In this document: positions 33,796-44,730 of the stretch, piece after piece
Position numbering within the stretch: position 1 is the first letter of the stretch
Layout: the number at the start of each line of letters is the position of its first letter
NCBI GenBank assembly: GCA_011037195.1
Contig: JAAEAF010000614.1
Location: 62,001-126,000 of the forward strand
DNA from: Triatoma infestans
Taxonomy: Eukaryota; Arthropoda; Insecta; Hemiptera; Reduviidae
Length of the DNA stretch: 64,000 nt
Reading direction: 5' to 3'
The notes under the pieces: generated by a model
The model's input: the letters and a program-made list of their open reading frames with translations, nothing else
The model's database searches: none
What the model was told of the DNA's origin: nothing
Made by a program: the position numbers and the translations under genes

Positions 33796-34799
33796 CTTCA
33801 AATGGTAAGTCTTTGAAAGTTTTACAGATTTATTTAACGTAATGCTTTGTTTATGAAAAAAAAAACTCTGGTGACAAACGTATCATGCAGCAATTTCCCC
33901 AAACAATGCTAAAATTAACTTTTCCAGGAATAAACTATGTTATAATAAGCTATAAAAGAGGACCATTATCTAAAATACCTCAATATTGAATTCTATGTTC
34001 CCGAACATCCCTTAGGAAGTCCTCTACTAATGTAATTACGACTTGCTGCATAAAATCATTTGTACCTTTGCAATGACCCCTTGCAATCCTTTTCTCAAAC
34101 TCTCATCCTCTCTAGACTACCGTTGTCTGCTTGAAAACATATAGTGTAGGTTGAATTCCTAAAGAGCAAACGAGGTCCTAAAGGAAAGTTTACCTACATA
34201 AAGCTGATTAGATCCTGTTTACTCTAGTCAGGGAAATCCTTCCTACGATCACTGTCAACCAAACTCTTAACCCTACTATAAACAACTTTAGTTAGGTGGG
34301 ATTTCAGTTAGACAAGAGATTAACATGGCATCCTCAACGACATGATGCTAAATCAACGGGTTCCAAACTTATATAACAATGCAATAGACTGTTTATACAA
34401 ACCACTACTGCAATCTACATAACTTATAGTATCCCTCATATAACTAATACTTTAGATCCAAAAATCTTCCGGGAAAATTGTTCTTCCTATCCATAACTCT
34501 GACCTACATTTCCGGCCAGAGGTTAAGCCGGACATGTAAGAAAAGATAAACAGCGCGATCACTTACCACGATTGAAAGCCGATTTTGGAGAGCCATTATT
34601 GGATAGCTCCTAAAATTAGTAATCTCCACTTCTTGACTTTCTAACAAAATTTAACCATCTTTTCTGCTACCTTGAATCAACTGAAAGTTTTTTAAATTAA
34701 AGTAGAAAGAAGTGCACCGCTGAAATTTTAATTACAAGAGATAGATAATAAGGTAGCAGTTTCTCTAACTGTTGTAAGAGAAAATACTGGGATCTTGCC
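33796..34799. other. Spacer, no gene seen
   Basis: Unremarkable AT-rich sequence with no open frame over 60 codons of interest. Confidence 0.5.
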
Positions 34800-35200
34800 A
34801 AATTTTCGAAATTGAGTTTTCACCGGAAATACATGTTTTGAAGTCCTTGACCCGAAAATGTGATTTTAAGAAATGTGTGTATGTGTGTTTGGTAAACGTT
34901 ACTCAAAAACGGAAACTTGCAAAAAGTTGAAACTTTATATTTCGTTCAAGTATTACCAAGAGGACGCGACAATGAGATTTTCGTCAAAATCGGTCAGTTT
35001 GATGAACCACTTTACTAAATGGATTTTACATTTTTTGCGATTTTCTCAAAAACGGCTTCAATGATTTTCTTTAAACTCTACATATAAAAAAAAAGCTACA
35101 ACTTTTATTCGAAAGATTTTTCTGTGAAAATTCATATAAGGGGTGTTGTGGGAGATGGTTGGCATTAGGCTTTCCTCTAAATCTATATTATACCATTCTA
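34800..35200 (-). repeat. Interspersed TIR repeat copy in inverse orientation
   Basis: Starts with the inverted family end ('aattttcgaaattgagttttcaccggaaatacatgttttgaag', 34,800-34,842), then a CA/GT patch, 'caaaaacggaaacttgcaaa', 'atgagattttcg', 'gcgattttctcaaaaacggcttcaa', and 'tttctttaaactctacatata'. The order is the reverse complement of the copies at about 38.1 and 46.1 kb. Confidence 0.65.
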
Positions 35201-35404
35201 TTAACTATAGATATTAATGTGGATCTAATGTGTGTGGCTAAAATTCCGAGTTTGAAGGAAATCAGTTTTACCGAATGTCCGACTTCTATATTAACTTTCG
35301 AATATACTTATACACTCATACACACATACAATTTCGGTTATATGTGGAATTTGTAATTACGTAAAAACCGTAAATGAATTAATAAAACAAAACTATGTAA
35401 ATTA

Positions 35405-36255
35405 CCGTAGATTAGATTAGATTCTTTGGGGGGATTGGCTCTTCAGCCGGCGCCATCGCGACCCCCGTGGGTCTATTGTGGCACCCCCTAAGTTGGAGAC
35501 CCTACCCCCGTCCAGTCCTTCATCGAACTGGGGAGTCTGGGGAGGTCTCCCCAAGTGGTCAATTAGAGCACCCTCTTGAGCCCTGTCTGCCTTAATAGAC
35601 TTAATAGACCCGAGAGGGGCCCCTGGCTGAGGCTTGCAGGCACCAGCTTTTCTTCTCCGAAGAGGCGGTACCTCAGCCATACTAGCCCCTCGCACTGACA
35701 TAGCATGTGCAGTGATTTCTTCTTCTTCCTGACAAAACCTACACAGGCTATCCGTTGCCAGGCCCATGCGGTGCATGTGCTTATTGAGTCTGCAATTGCC
35801 AGTGAGAACTTCCTTATGGCCACCCGGCCTAGTTGGAGTAATTCTGCAGTATTCTAGTGGAGTAATTCTATAGGCTAGGCGAGTAGCTATAAATAAACGT
35901 TTTCGCCTGCCTCTGGCCTGGGGTTTTAACCCACCAACCCCCTGATCGGTCGTGCATCCATGTCCTGATGGATGCACTCCTCAGGCATCTTGAGATACCA
36001 CAGAACGGTTCCGGCCCTATAAGTGTTTCGATGGAACCCCCCCCCCGGGTCAAACGATCTGCCGCCTCATTACCTCGGTGACCCGAATGCCCAGGTATCC
36101 AAACCAGCAAGTCCTTATTATGGCTACTAATATCCCTAAGTGCATCTAGGCAATCTCACACCAGGCTTGAGCTGATCTCCCACGAGTAAATTGCCCGCAG
36201 GGCAGCCTGGCTACCCGAATAAATGACGATTCTGGAGTTATGCCCTCCGCGTCTT
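35405..36255 (-). pseudogene. 3' fragment of an I-like non-LTR element: RNase H to tail
   Basis: From right to left on the minus strand: VIYSGSQAALRAI (the RNase H helix whose conserved YSDSQAA has D changed to G, about 36,225-36,190), LLVWIPGHSGHRGNEAADRL (catalytic-site His and Asp intact, about 36,105-36,045), a ten-base C run at about 36,039 that shifts frame, GPEPFCGIS, then LTGNCRLNKHMHRMGLATDS and LCRFCQEEEEI.AH, the cysteine tail. The fragment ends in AATCTAATCTAATCTA (35,420-35,405), a short repeated tail. The GC content is clearly higher than the surrounding DNA. Confidence 0.8.
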
Positions 36256-38095
36256 CTTAAATTACAGTAAGAGAAAATCATGTATGTGTTCGACACTAGT
36301 TTTTTTTTATATACACTAAAATAACATTTGCTGGAAAATGCAAGAACTAGAAATAACTAAGATATACACGCCATCGGCACAACATAACTTCTGTTTTTAT
36401 TATCAACTGTGGTCACTGACGTCCAAAACGAACTGCTGAAAATATCATTTTTTTTAAGGTAATATAAGAACAAATTCATTTCAGTAAGCTCAATCAAATA
36501 TTGTTAAACATTAACATAACCTTCCCTGAGAATCCCTCCAATTTTAATTGTAAAATATTTCTTACCTTCTACTATGGTTTCATTATTCTTTTGGTTGTGA
36601 TATTTGAAACTGTTACAAAATAATCTAATATTTAAGTTGAAATTAAATAGCAATTGTAAATTACAATAAAAATACTCCTTGAGACACAAAACAGTGTGGA
36701 ATAAGAAAGTTCTTCCAAAACAATTTTTACATTTAGTACTGCTCAAAGAGAAAAGCTAAAAAAAAAAATGGAAATACAAGGATTTTAAAAGGAAATTCTG
36801 TCAAGCAAGTTGAAAAGCACAAAAAAAAATGGGGCAAAGCATGGGTAAGAGGTGTGGAAGATTAAAGAAAATAGTGTGGCAATCCCGGGAGAACCATCCC
36901 GAAATAGACAAGTAGGCTTTCTAGTTATTTCTCTATTGTTGCTAAGGTTATCTTAACTTTGCTTATATCTTCACCACTATATAAAAAAGAAAAGAAATGA
37001 ATATCTTTTACCTGGTTGAAATAATGGCAAGGCTCAAACGATGGTAATGACAGCAATGACGAAACTGTGACACAAGCTCCTTCCAAACTTGCTCTAGATT
37101 TTGGCACATTTTCCCACTTACTAGAGCACACACACACACACACATGAGTTCTCTATTTTCTAACCAACAAACTCTTACTATATATCTCGATCGTATATCA
37201 TCCTTATTCGACGAGTTATCCTACTAGGGTAGAGAGATGTCTACCTGTACCCCGGAGAGGTTTACACCAGAATGGCGCAGTTTTTCCCAGCCAGTGAGGA
37301 TAAAGAGAGAGTGAAACACAGAAAGAGAGAGAGAGAGTTGGAAAACCTTTTCTAATATGAGGAAATGTGTGTGGGAAAATAAGTGAGAGAAAAGGAGCGT
37401 GGAAAAAGGCCTACTGGAGGAAACTGGTTGTACTAGTTTTGGTGTATTTCCCACACAGGTAGCCGGAAAAGGCTGATTTATGCCGCAAGAGAAAAAAAAA
37501 AGGATTTATATGGACAAGTTCATCCCGCTATCCTGTTCTTACCACCATCATCATTGAAGTGACTATCGTTGTAATTTCAACCAGGAAGCAGCCTTTTCAG
37601 TATTCCCCCCTTTCTGAAAACTTGCACGCACATAAACATATCCACTGTGAACTGGGTAAACTTTTTGTTCCACAAATCTCTTTATTCTCAAATTTAGTTT
37701 TGAAAAACTTTATCTTTGATGAATGATATTATTTGCTTGGACATTCGATCTTTCGATTCAATAATTTAATAATAGTCAATTCGCAAATATTGCCGGTTAT
37801 TTTCGCCTCTACTACAGTTGTAAAAAATGTATAATAATAAGGCTAGTAATGATTTAAATTAATTATTTTCTACATATTTCGACCGGAAAGTCATTCTAGA
37901 AAAAGGACGAATTAAACCGTAAATTATGTATTTCAATTTCCTACCACCAAATGCCGCCATAGCTAAAACCTAACAAAATCTCCATGAATAAACAAAAGAT
38001 GGATTTTTCAAATTTAGCACGTTGATAATATGTTAGTCGTTGAACCATACATTTTAATGAGGTGGCCCTTTAATTTGTCTCTTTCTGAACCATTA
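36256..38095. other. Spacer, no gene seen
   Basis: Mostly AT-rich. A CA run lies at 37,125-37,143 and a GA run at 37,300-37,340. Minus-strand frames at 36,504-36,746 and 37,224-37,454 have no recognisable relatives. Confidence 0.5.
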
Positions 38096-38149
38096 AAAAT
38101 TTTTCGTGTTATAAATGTTTCTTATAAATTCGTTAGGTTTTTACTTTTT

Positions 38150-38606
38150 CTTATTCCAAGCAAGAGGAATTATTTGTTTTCGTGTCAAATTTTCAAAATT
38201 GAGGTTCACCGGAAATATATGTTCTGAGTATGAAAATCGCACTTCCGGTTAACCGATCTTTTTCAAATTTGGTATTCTAAATGCTTTTAATGTGTATTAT
38301 GAAGCTGGTAAAGCCATAGATTATACTGAAGTCACACTTAATTCTCTAGAGCTGTTCTGTTTCAGAACACCAAAAAATAAATTTTGTGTGTAGATAGTAT
38401 ACGAAGTTTGAAGAAAATCATAGGAGTTGTCGTTCTTAGAAAATCACGAAAAACTGAAAACCCATTCAGTAAAGTTGCACTGCCGGTTGATGAATTTTGC
38501 CCGAAAACTTTGTGTCTGAAGTAGAGTGGTGGTGGTGGCTGAACGGAATACCAAGTTTGAGCTATCTGCGACTTTTCGTTTTTGAGATATTCTATTAACA
38601 CACACA

Positions 38607-38637
<31 letters not shown>

Positions 38638-38765
38638 GTATATATATATATATATCATTCACTAAAAACATTTTTTTCGTATCCAGGGGACGCTAAAACA
38701 TGTATTTCCAATGAAACTCAGAAATATCTGGCACGGTCATAATACTTTCTCTCACTAGGAGGAGT
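38150..38765. repeat. Interspersed repeat copy with ~70-bp terminal inverted repeats
   Basis: Left end 'tcgtgtcaaattttcaaaattgag' + 'ttcaccggaaatatatgttctgag' (38,180-38,228); right end 'aaacatgtatttccaatgaaactcag' + 'tggcacggtcataatact' (38,695-38,748) is its approximate reverse complement. Between them sit two related modules, each with a CTTCCGGTT- or CTGCCGGTT-type word (38,249 and 38,477), then 'gcgacttttcgtttttgagat'-like sequence, a (CA)n(TA)n microsatellite (38,597-38,656) and 'cactaaaaacatttttttcg'. There is no coding capacity, so it looks like a non-autonomous DNA transposon (MITE-like); that class assignment is inference. Confidence 0.65.
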
Positions 38766-38790
38766 AGTAAGAGAATGTGAAAATCAAAAT

Positions 38791-39026
38791 GAAGTGATGT
38801 TTTTAAAATCGTAACATTTACATTTACAGTACCACATTTACGATTCCATAAATGATGCCAATGTTCATTTAAAATGCCATTAATAAAATACAAAAATACT
38901 ATTATTATGAAGTAATGTTTTTAAAATCGTAACATTTACATTTACAGTACCACATTTACGATTCCATAAATGATGCCAATGTTCATTTAAAATGCCATTA
39001 ATAAAATACAAAAATACTATTATTAT
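38791..39026. repeat. 118-bp tandem duplication
   Basis: 38,791-38,908 and 38,909-39,026 are the same 118 bases, with one difference seen (GAAGTGATG versus GAAGTAATG). Each unit ends ATACTATTATTAT. Confidence 0.95.
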
Positions 39027-39609
39027 TTTTATTCATCAAACACGTAAAACATGTATGACTGCATTGTTTCGTGGTCAAAAACTTTATTATTGCTATTACC
39101 GGGTCATAAACAGGCAATTATTTAATCTTCACACTTAATATCTAGCAGGTAGTAAATATAATTCTTGTTAATTACCATATATTTCTTTTTAGTACCATCT
39201 TAGATGTAATAATTCTTAATAACCCGACTACATAACTTGCATTTTATTGCTGTAAAATTGTTGAGATTTCATAAAATTACCTGCCATAACTCTAGAATAT
39301 AAAATGAATTACGAATATAAATCAAACAAGTCAACAAGTTAATGTTTTAATTTAGTGTTGATGACCTTTTTATTACTGTCAATTTTTAATATTTTAATTA
39401 AATTTTCTTTTTTTAAAGCAATTTTGATTTATTGGAATGTGGCTTAAAAGATTTTCCTTAAACTTCACACACTAACTATACAAATGTTTTTATTTGAAAC
39501 AATTTTCCAGTAGAAATTCAAACTAAAGTACAATTTCAATGAAATGTACGGTTCTACCACTATAAAATATTAAGGTACAATTTATCATTGTTGAAATTCC
39601 AAGTTTGAA
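39027..39609. other. AT-rich spacer, no gene seen
   Basis: The last bases before the next element ('attccaagtttgaagaag') belong to the interspersed family and suggest insertion into one of its copies. Confidence 0.5.
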
Positions 39610-40009
39610 GAAGAACGGCTAACCAGATTGGCGACTTCGTCGAGAAGTGGAGCCAAACGGTTTGAGAGAGTATTATTACTCACATAGGGTGAAACTTCCG
39701 TATGTTACTAGAGACAGATATCCTGACGCGGAACCTCATTCAAGTCCAACCTGCGCGACCTCATCGCGGCTCTGGTAACATCTGCGCCCTATTTTTGTGG
39801 AAGCGAGGATGGCTAAAAGGTGGACGAACGTAAAGGGTAGCTTTCGGGCTATTTGGGAACTTAGCGCTCCCACGTACCTCAGCTAGGATTACAGACTAAC
39901 ACATTCAGCGGTGCCCCGTCCGGAGTGTGACTTGGTAGGAACTTTCCTGCCCTCTGTTCGGGTCGCCATAATTTATGCGCGGCCTGGATCTCTTGCAGCA
40001 AACTCTTTT

Positions 40010-40803
40010 GCTCCGGTGTTACACGGACGGTTCCACAATGGATGGTATGTCTGGAGCTGCAGTCTATTTTGAGCGGAGATCATTTGGCAGTACCTTTTGG
40101 TGAACACACCACAGTCTTCTAGACTGACGTTTATGCTATTCTTTGTTGTATCTCGGATGAGAGGGTACGTAACACTAACTTAAAAGGTGTTTGTTTCTAC
40201 TCGGATAGCCAAGCTGCGCTGAAGGCGCTGAGTTCACGTGTCATCACTTCCAGGTTTGTGTTAGAATGTTCTAAAAGACTGGAAGAGCTTCTAGTCTGGG
40301 TACCAGGTCACATGGGAATTTTAGAGTATGAGGAGTGGATTGGTTTGCCAAATTAAGCGCCTCTCTCCCTATCATTGGTCCCGAGCCTGCTGTTGGTGTG
40401 TCCTGTCGCATATGTCTGTCAGGCTCCCAATCATGGACAGCTTCACAGAATTCATCCTTATGGATGAGGTCAATTGGTTGTCGGCAGTCCAAAATGCTCA
40501 TCGGGGGTCCGGCAGGGCTATTAGTGAGACGTTGCTGTGTCTTTTACGGAGCTCTCTCTGGCATCTGGTTGGATCCCTTACTGGACATTGTGGTTTAAGG
40601 AGACATCTCTACGTAATGGTGCTCATGCTGGATCCATTTTGTAGAGTGTGTGAGACAGAGGAGGAAACACACATCCATCTTGTGACAGATTATCTGGGTT
40701 GTGAGGAGATTAAGTTCAGGACCTTGGTCGGAGCAGGATATCTGTGGAAGAGCTTAGGCTATTTCCCCTTAAGGTTACTGTCAGATTGGTTCGGACTGCG
40801 GTG
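40010..40803 (+). pseudogene. RNase H and C-terminal cysteine region of the I-like ORF2
   Basis: Visible across frames: CYTDGSTMDGMSGAAVYFE (first Asp) near 40,020-40,075; a block with TDVYAI near 40,123-40,140 where the usual catalytic Glu of 'EVYAI' reads Asp; YSDSQAALKALSSRVITSRF (third Asp) near 40,198-40,260; LLVWVPGHMG near 40,290; GPEPAVG near 40,380. The 158-residue frame 40,328-40,804 then gives LTGHCGLRRHLYVMVLMLDP and FCRVCETEEETHIHLV, the C-x2-C...H tail, ending at a TGA. Several stops and frameshifts separate these pieces. Confidence 0.8.
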
Positions 40804-40928
40804 AATCTTAGATGGATTAAACCCGGGTCTGGATATTTGTTCTAGACCCGCTTTGTTATTGTTTTCCTTGGTGTAGCTATATGAGCCCAGTGGGGCTTTG
40901 GATTGCGTAAGGTTTGGTCCGTCCCCAC

Positions 40929-40958
40929 AAACAAATAATAATAATAATAATAATAATT
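40929..40958 (+). repeat. (AAT)n tail of the I-like element
   Basis: Nine to ten AAT units close the 3' end. Confidence 0.9.
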
Positions 40959-41084
40959 GTCAAGAAGTATTTCAGAATTCTCTTGAAAACCGTTTTAAAC
41001 TTGGAATGTTAAACGCACCTAATATATGTGATGAAGCTATTACCTTTGCAATGGTAGCTGGTTACTGGTTGATGGCTATGAAAT

Positions 41085-41630
41085 GATAATACAGAAACGG
41101 AATACTTGCACGTAATTAGGATTGTATATTTAACGATTTGCTTCATGAGGAGAGAAAAGTGTATAGAGCGAGTACAGTGACCGAGACATGAGTGATGATG
41201 TTGGTAGTTTGATGAATGTAGAATGGTGTGGTGTCAGATGAGGTAACATATGGCTAGCTACAACTCTTACTTGTTCAAATGGTAGATTAGGTGATATAGT
41301 TGATGTTGAAACTCGTTGCAGTGTATCTGAAGACTCTTCAAAGTCGCCATTTGGCGACTAATATGTACCCTCAAAGTTTAATTGGTCATCTGATCGTTAA
41401 GTGCTCAGGTCGATCGACTATTTATTCAATTTCTCCTTCGACTAGAGACAACTACTAGTCGGTGAGAGATTTCTTGTCTCAGTTGGCGATAACTTCGCTG
41501 AAGTGTGTGTTTGGGGGGATAATGCGTAGCTGACGTGCGCTCTTGGAGGTGGCTGCTAATGCTACCGTTGAGTCCAGCTTTTATGAGGCGAATTTGGTGG
41601 TGATTGGTTCCTTTACACGTTTTCTTAAAA
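41085..41630 (-). mobile_element. Possible solo LTR
   Basis: A GC-richer block between two stretches that resemble the interspersed repeat family. On the minus strand a TATA-like CTCATAAAAGC (about 41,587-41,577) is followed about 150 bases later by AATAAA (about 41,429-41,424), the arrangement of promoter and polyadenylation signal in an LTR. TGTAAAGG (minus, about 41,613) would be a plausible start. No second LTR, coding region or confirmed target duplication was found, so the call is tentative. Confidence 0.3.
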
Positions 41631-44535
41631 TATTTTACTGGAAAAATGTATTTTATGATGGTTCTAGGGGACCTTGTGGTCAGGGGACCTTGTGGTCAGA
41701 TTTACTCTAATCTATCATTATAAGTTTTGTTGTCTAAAATCTATTCATATTCATTTGACATCCTAAAAACATACAAATATAGTATAAGTTTTTCCAACAC
41801 ACATCCAACCAACCCACCACACACACACACACACACACGTAATATGAAGGGAAACTAGACGTTGAGAAAAAATCCTATTTCAAATAACTACATTAATGGT
41901 AGAAAGAGATTACTAATGTTGTGTTTATTGCATCTATTTTATTGCATACCATAAGGAATATTTATAATTAAAACTTGATAATAATATTCAATAAATTGTA
42001 TATAAATTTAATTGAATAAAACAAACAAATAAATACAGATGTACTAAGAAAATTCAATTTTCCAGCTTTACACTGCAAAATTAACTGTGGAAAAATAAAT
42101 AGCATAGAGAATGGAATGGAATGGAAAATGAAAAAGGAGAGTAAAAAAGAGAGAGGGAGTTAAAGCGAGAAAAAAGCGCGCACAAAGACACACAGTAGCG
42201 GGAAAATGGGAAAAACTGTATGCACTGTTTAACTAAATGATTGAATACTTTTACTAGAGAGAGAGTGAGAGAGAGAGAGAGAGAGAGAGCGAGTGAAAGA
42301 AGGTGGGAGTGGGGTAGTTATTCCTTAGTAGAACATTTATCACAGTAGTAGCCCGCGAGGTATTTATTACTTAAGAACGAAGAAAGAATCGCTCTCTCTA
42401 AGAAGCAAGTATTGAGATGCTGCCCCACATTAACGATTTAAACGTGTTGGGCTCTGGGATTTTTCGTTTTTTCTTTTTCTATATTTTTTTTTTTGCTTTC
42501 TTTCTCTACATCCAGTTTCTCTTCTCTTTCTCACTTCTGCTCGTTCTGAGTTCTTTGTGCAACAGTCAGATAGCCAAAGTTTTCTCAATTCTTTCCCTTT
42601 CACTGCTGAACTTCTTGAAGATTATTTCACTTCTCCTACGCCCTAACTTTACTTTGGACTTATTATTTTTTCAATAAATATTGATTTGTAAAATCTTATT
42701 CCTAGTTCATGATATTATATGCTTTGCTGGCCTATTTCTCTTTTATTATTTTAATCATTGCTCTTTTTCTTATTTCCAAGCGTATTTGTTCTCAATTTAG
42801 CGACCTCTAGACTACAGCTTGGAACAAAATAAATTGTCGGTCTTAATATCTTGCTTTGCAGAACTTAAATGGGCCCTCCATCTATTTCTCAGTTTGCCCC
42901 GATTTTATATTCCTTCTTTATTTTCATCCTCCTAATGATAGCAGCTTTTTCAGAACAATGAAAGAAAAATGCTATACTTACCTTTCCAAAGCATTCCCAC
43001 TTGTAGCGATACTATGGATTCCCAAATTCTCGTTATATCGGTCTCTCCAATATTTCTTATCTTTCATCATCAGTTTAAAATTTCCGCACCAGCAAACCCT
43101 GAATACCCGAATGCTCCTGCTTTCCACAATTGACCATCCAAGACTTGCTCTTCGATGTATTGGGCTACACCATCATCAATTCATCATTTTCATCTTCTTC
43201 TTCTTCCTCTGGCTCTACAGCGCTTGTCAGGAGACTTCCCAGTCTGTAACTTTTCTTCTCCACTATCATGGTGCCAAATCATTACGTCATCGTTTACAAA
43301 CTTTCTCACCCCTTAAACGGAACCAAGAGGAAGAAATTAAGCCAAGTCTCAATTCTTGGCAAGTAAAAGACGTAGTATGCACAATTATATAAAAAAAACA
43401 GGTCACCGATCGCTCATTCATCAATTAATCCACAGATCATCAGAGCTGCTCTATAAACTTAGGCTACCCCTTGCGAAGTAGTTATTTTATTTTAAAAAGT
43501 TACGAAGTTGTCATGTTACCAAATAGTTCATGAGTTACTTTCCACCTCTTTACAACCCCATAAGATGCAAGACTTGATGCATCACTCTTCTACCTGAAAA
43601 TTTAGAAGGACTGTCTTTTTTCAGATTTTCCTGTCAGATTACCACAGAGCAATCTACTAGAAAGCAAATTACCTGTGGGTGAAGATTTGACAACTTGTTT
43701 CTTAGCTTGTAAACATGATCGGACTTCCTGATTCTTCTTCATCAACGAAAAAACAAAAACCGCATATTAACAGTCAGACCCTCATATTAACGGCAAAATC
43801 CTACCACACCCACTTCGCTTCCAATTAATGCCCAATATTCTCTGCGGCTATTATATCAAGCTGAGACAAACACAAAAGGAATATTAAGTTTAACAGTATC
43901 ACGTTAGGCCCATTTTAATGAAACTCAAACAAAGTTTGCATTTGAATTTTTTTCGCCTTTGTTTTTCTGCTGAATTCATTAAACAAAATCATTAGTGTGG
44001 GTGATGGTTAAAAAAAAAAAAAAAATCAGCTGGCCTATTTCTCCTTCTATGATATGAACTCCATCAGATCCACTCTGGTCCATGTTAATTGGGAAGCTGT
44101 ATTTTAATTAAAGAAGTGCAAATTTTATAATAGGTTAAATAAGGTTAATAAAAAGTCGGCATTCTAATCTGGAATTGGGTAAAGTTAATATAGGCTTTAA
44201 AAATTGGTTAGAAATCTCAGGGATCGTTTCACTTTCTATATCTATTTCTTGTTCGCTTTCTTTTACATTCTTGCCAGATTTTCATAAATTCCATTTTCAC
44301 TGGGAATGCATTTCAAGAAAACCTAGAATAGATTACATTTCATAGGGGTTGACCATCAATCCGAAATCCCTGTTGTGACAACCACAAGTTGGAGTGTCCT
44401 CTCCAGCCTGTCTGTTTAATTAGACTTGGAGTCCTGAGAGATATTGCTAGATAAAAATTTGCTTAGCCTTTAATACATGAACGGACTTCCTGATACTTTT
44501 GCATAAACAATCAGGAACCACATACTACAGTCACC
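41631..44535. other. Spacer with simple repeats and anonymous open frames
   Basis: A 19-base word around GGGGACCTTGTGGTCA is duplicated at 41,667-41,700. CA runs lie at 41,818 and GA runs at 42,255-42,290. Plus-strand frames at 42,417-42,677 (86 residues) and 42,856-43,392 (178 residues, rich in F, H and S) are the longest here, but they have no family I know and no start or splice context that supports a gene. Two short blocks, about 43,715-43,780 and 44,488-44,545, share 'cggacttcctgat' and following words. Confidence 0.4.
42255..42290. repeat. (GA)n microsatellite
   Basis: GA run with one GTGA interruption. Confidence 0.9.
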
Positions 44536-44539
44536 TTGA

Positions 44540-44730
44540 AGGACCACATTCACCCCCGAAAAGAGGAAAAACCTCAGCCACACAAGTCCTTCACACTGAC
44601 ACATGCTGTTACTCCTTCTTCCTGACATAACCTACATAGGCTATTCGTTGGCAGGCCCATGCGATGCATGTCCTTGCGGCCAGTAAGGAGGCCCAAACAT
44701 CTTTATTGCCGCACGGCCTTGTTAAAAACT
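44540..44730 (-). pseudogene. Short I-like non-LTR C-terminal fragment
   Basis: The minus strand aligns with the fragment at 35,640-35,830: both contain (minus) CATGGGCCTG, 'ATAGCCTATGTAGGTTATGT' versus 'ATAGCCTGTGTAGGTTTTGT', and CAGTGTGAAGGACT versus CAGTGCGAGGGGCT. This is the region of the C-x2-C tail. The frame is destroyed. Confidence 0.7.

Larger units (their letters stand above)
39610..40958 (+). mobile_element. 3' portion of an I-like non-LTR element, 5'-truncated, with (AAT)n tail
   Basis: GC content rises sharply at about 39,610 and falls after an AAT repeat tail (40,929-40,958). The RNase H domain and the cysteine-bearing C-terminus are recognisable, and a 3' UTR of about 125 bases follows the stop near 40,803. 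A simple-repeat tail instead of poly(A) is typical of I-type elements. The left boundary is the composition change; the interrupted sequence on both sides resembles the interspersed repeat family. I could not confirm a target-site duplication. Confidence 0.75.

Noticed and set aside
39601..40975. Target-site duplication for the (AAT)n-tailed element
   Set aside because: AAGAAG-like words occur on both sides but in low-complexity context; not convincing.
42856..43392. Host gene encoding a 178-residue protein
   Set aside because: T-rich DNA gives a hydrophobic, histidine-rich translation without any recognisable domain; no supporting signals.
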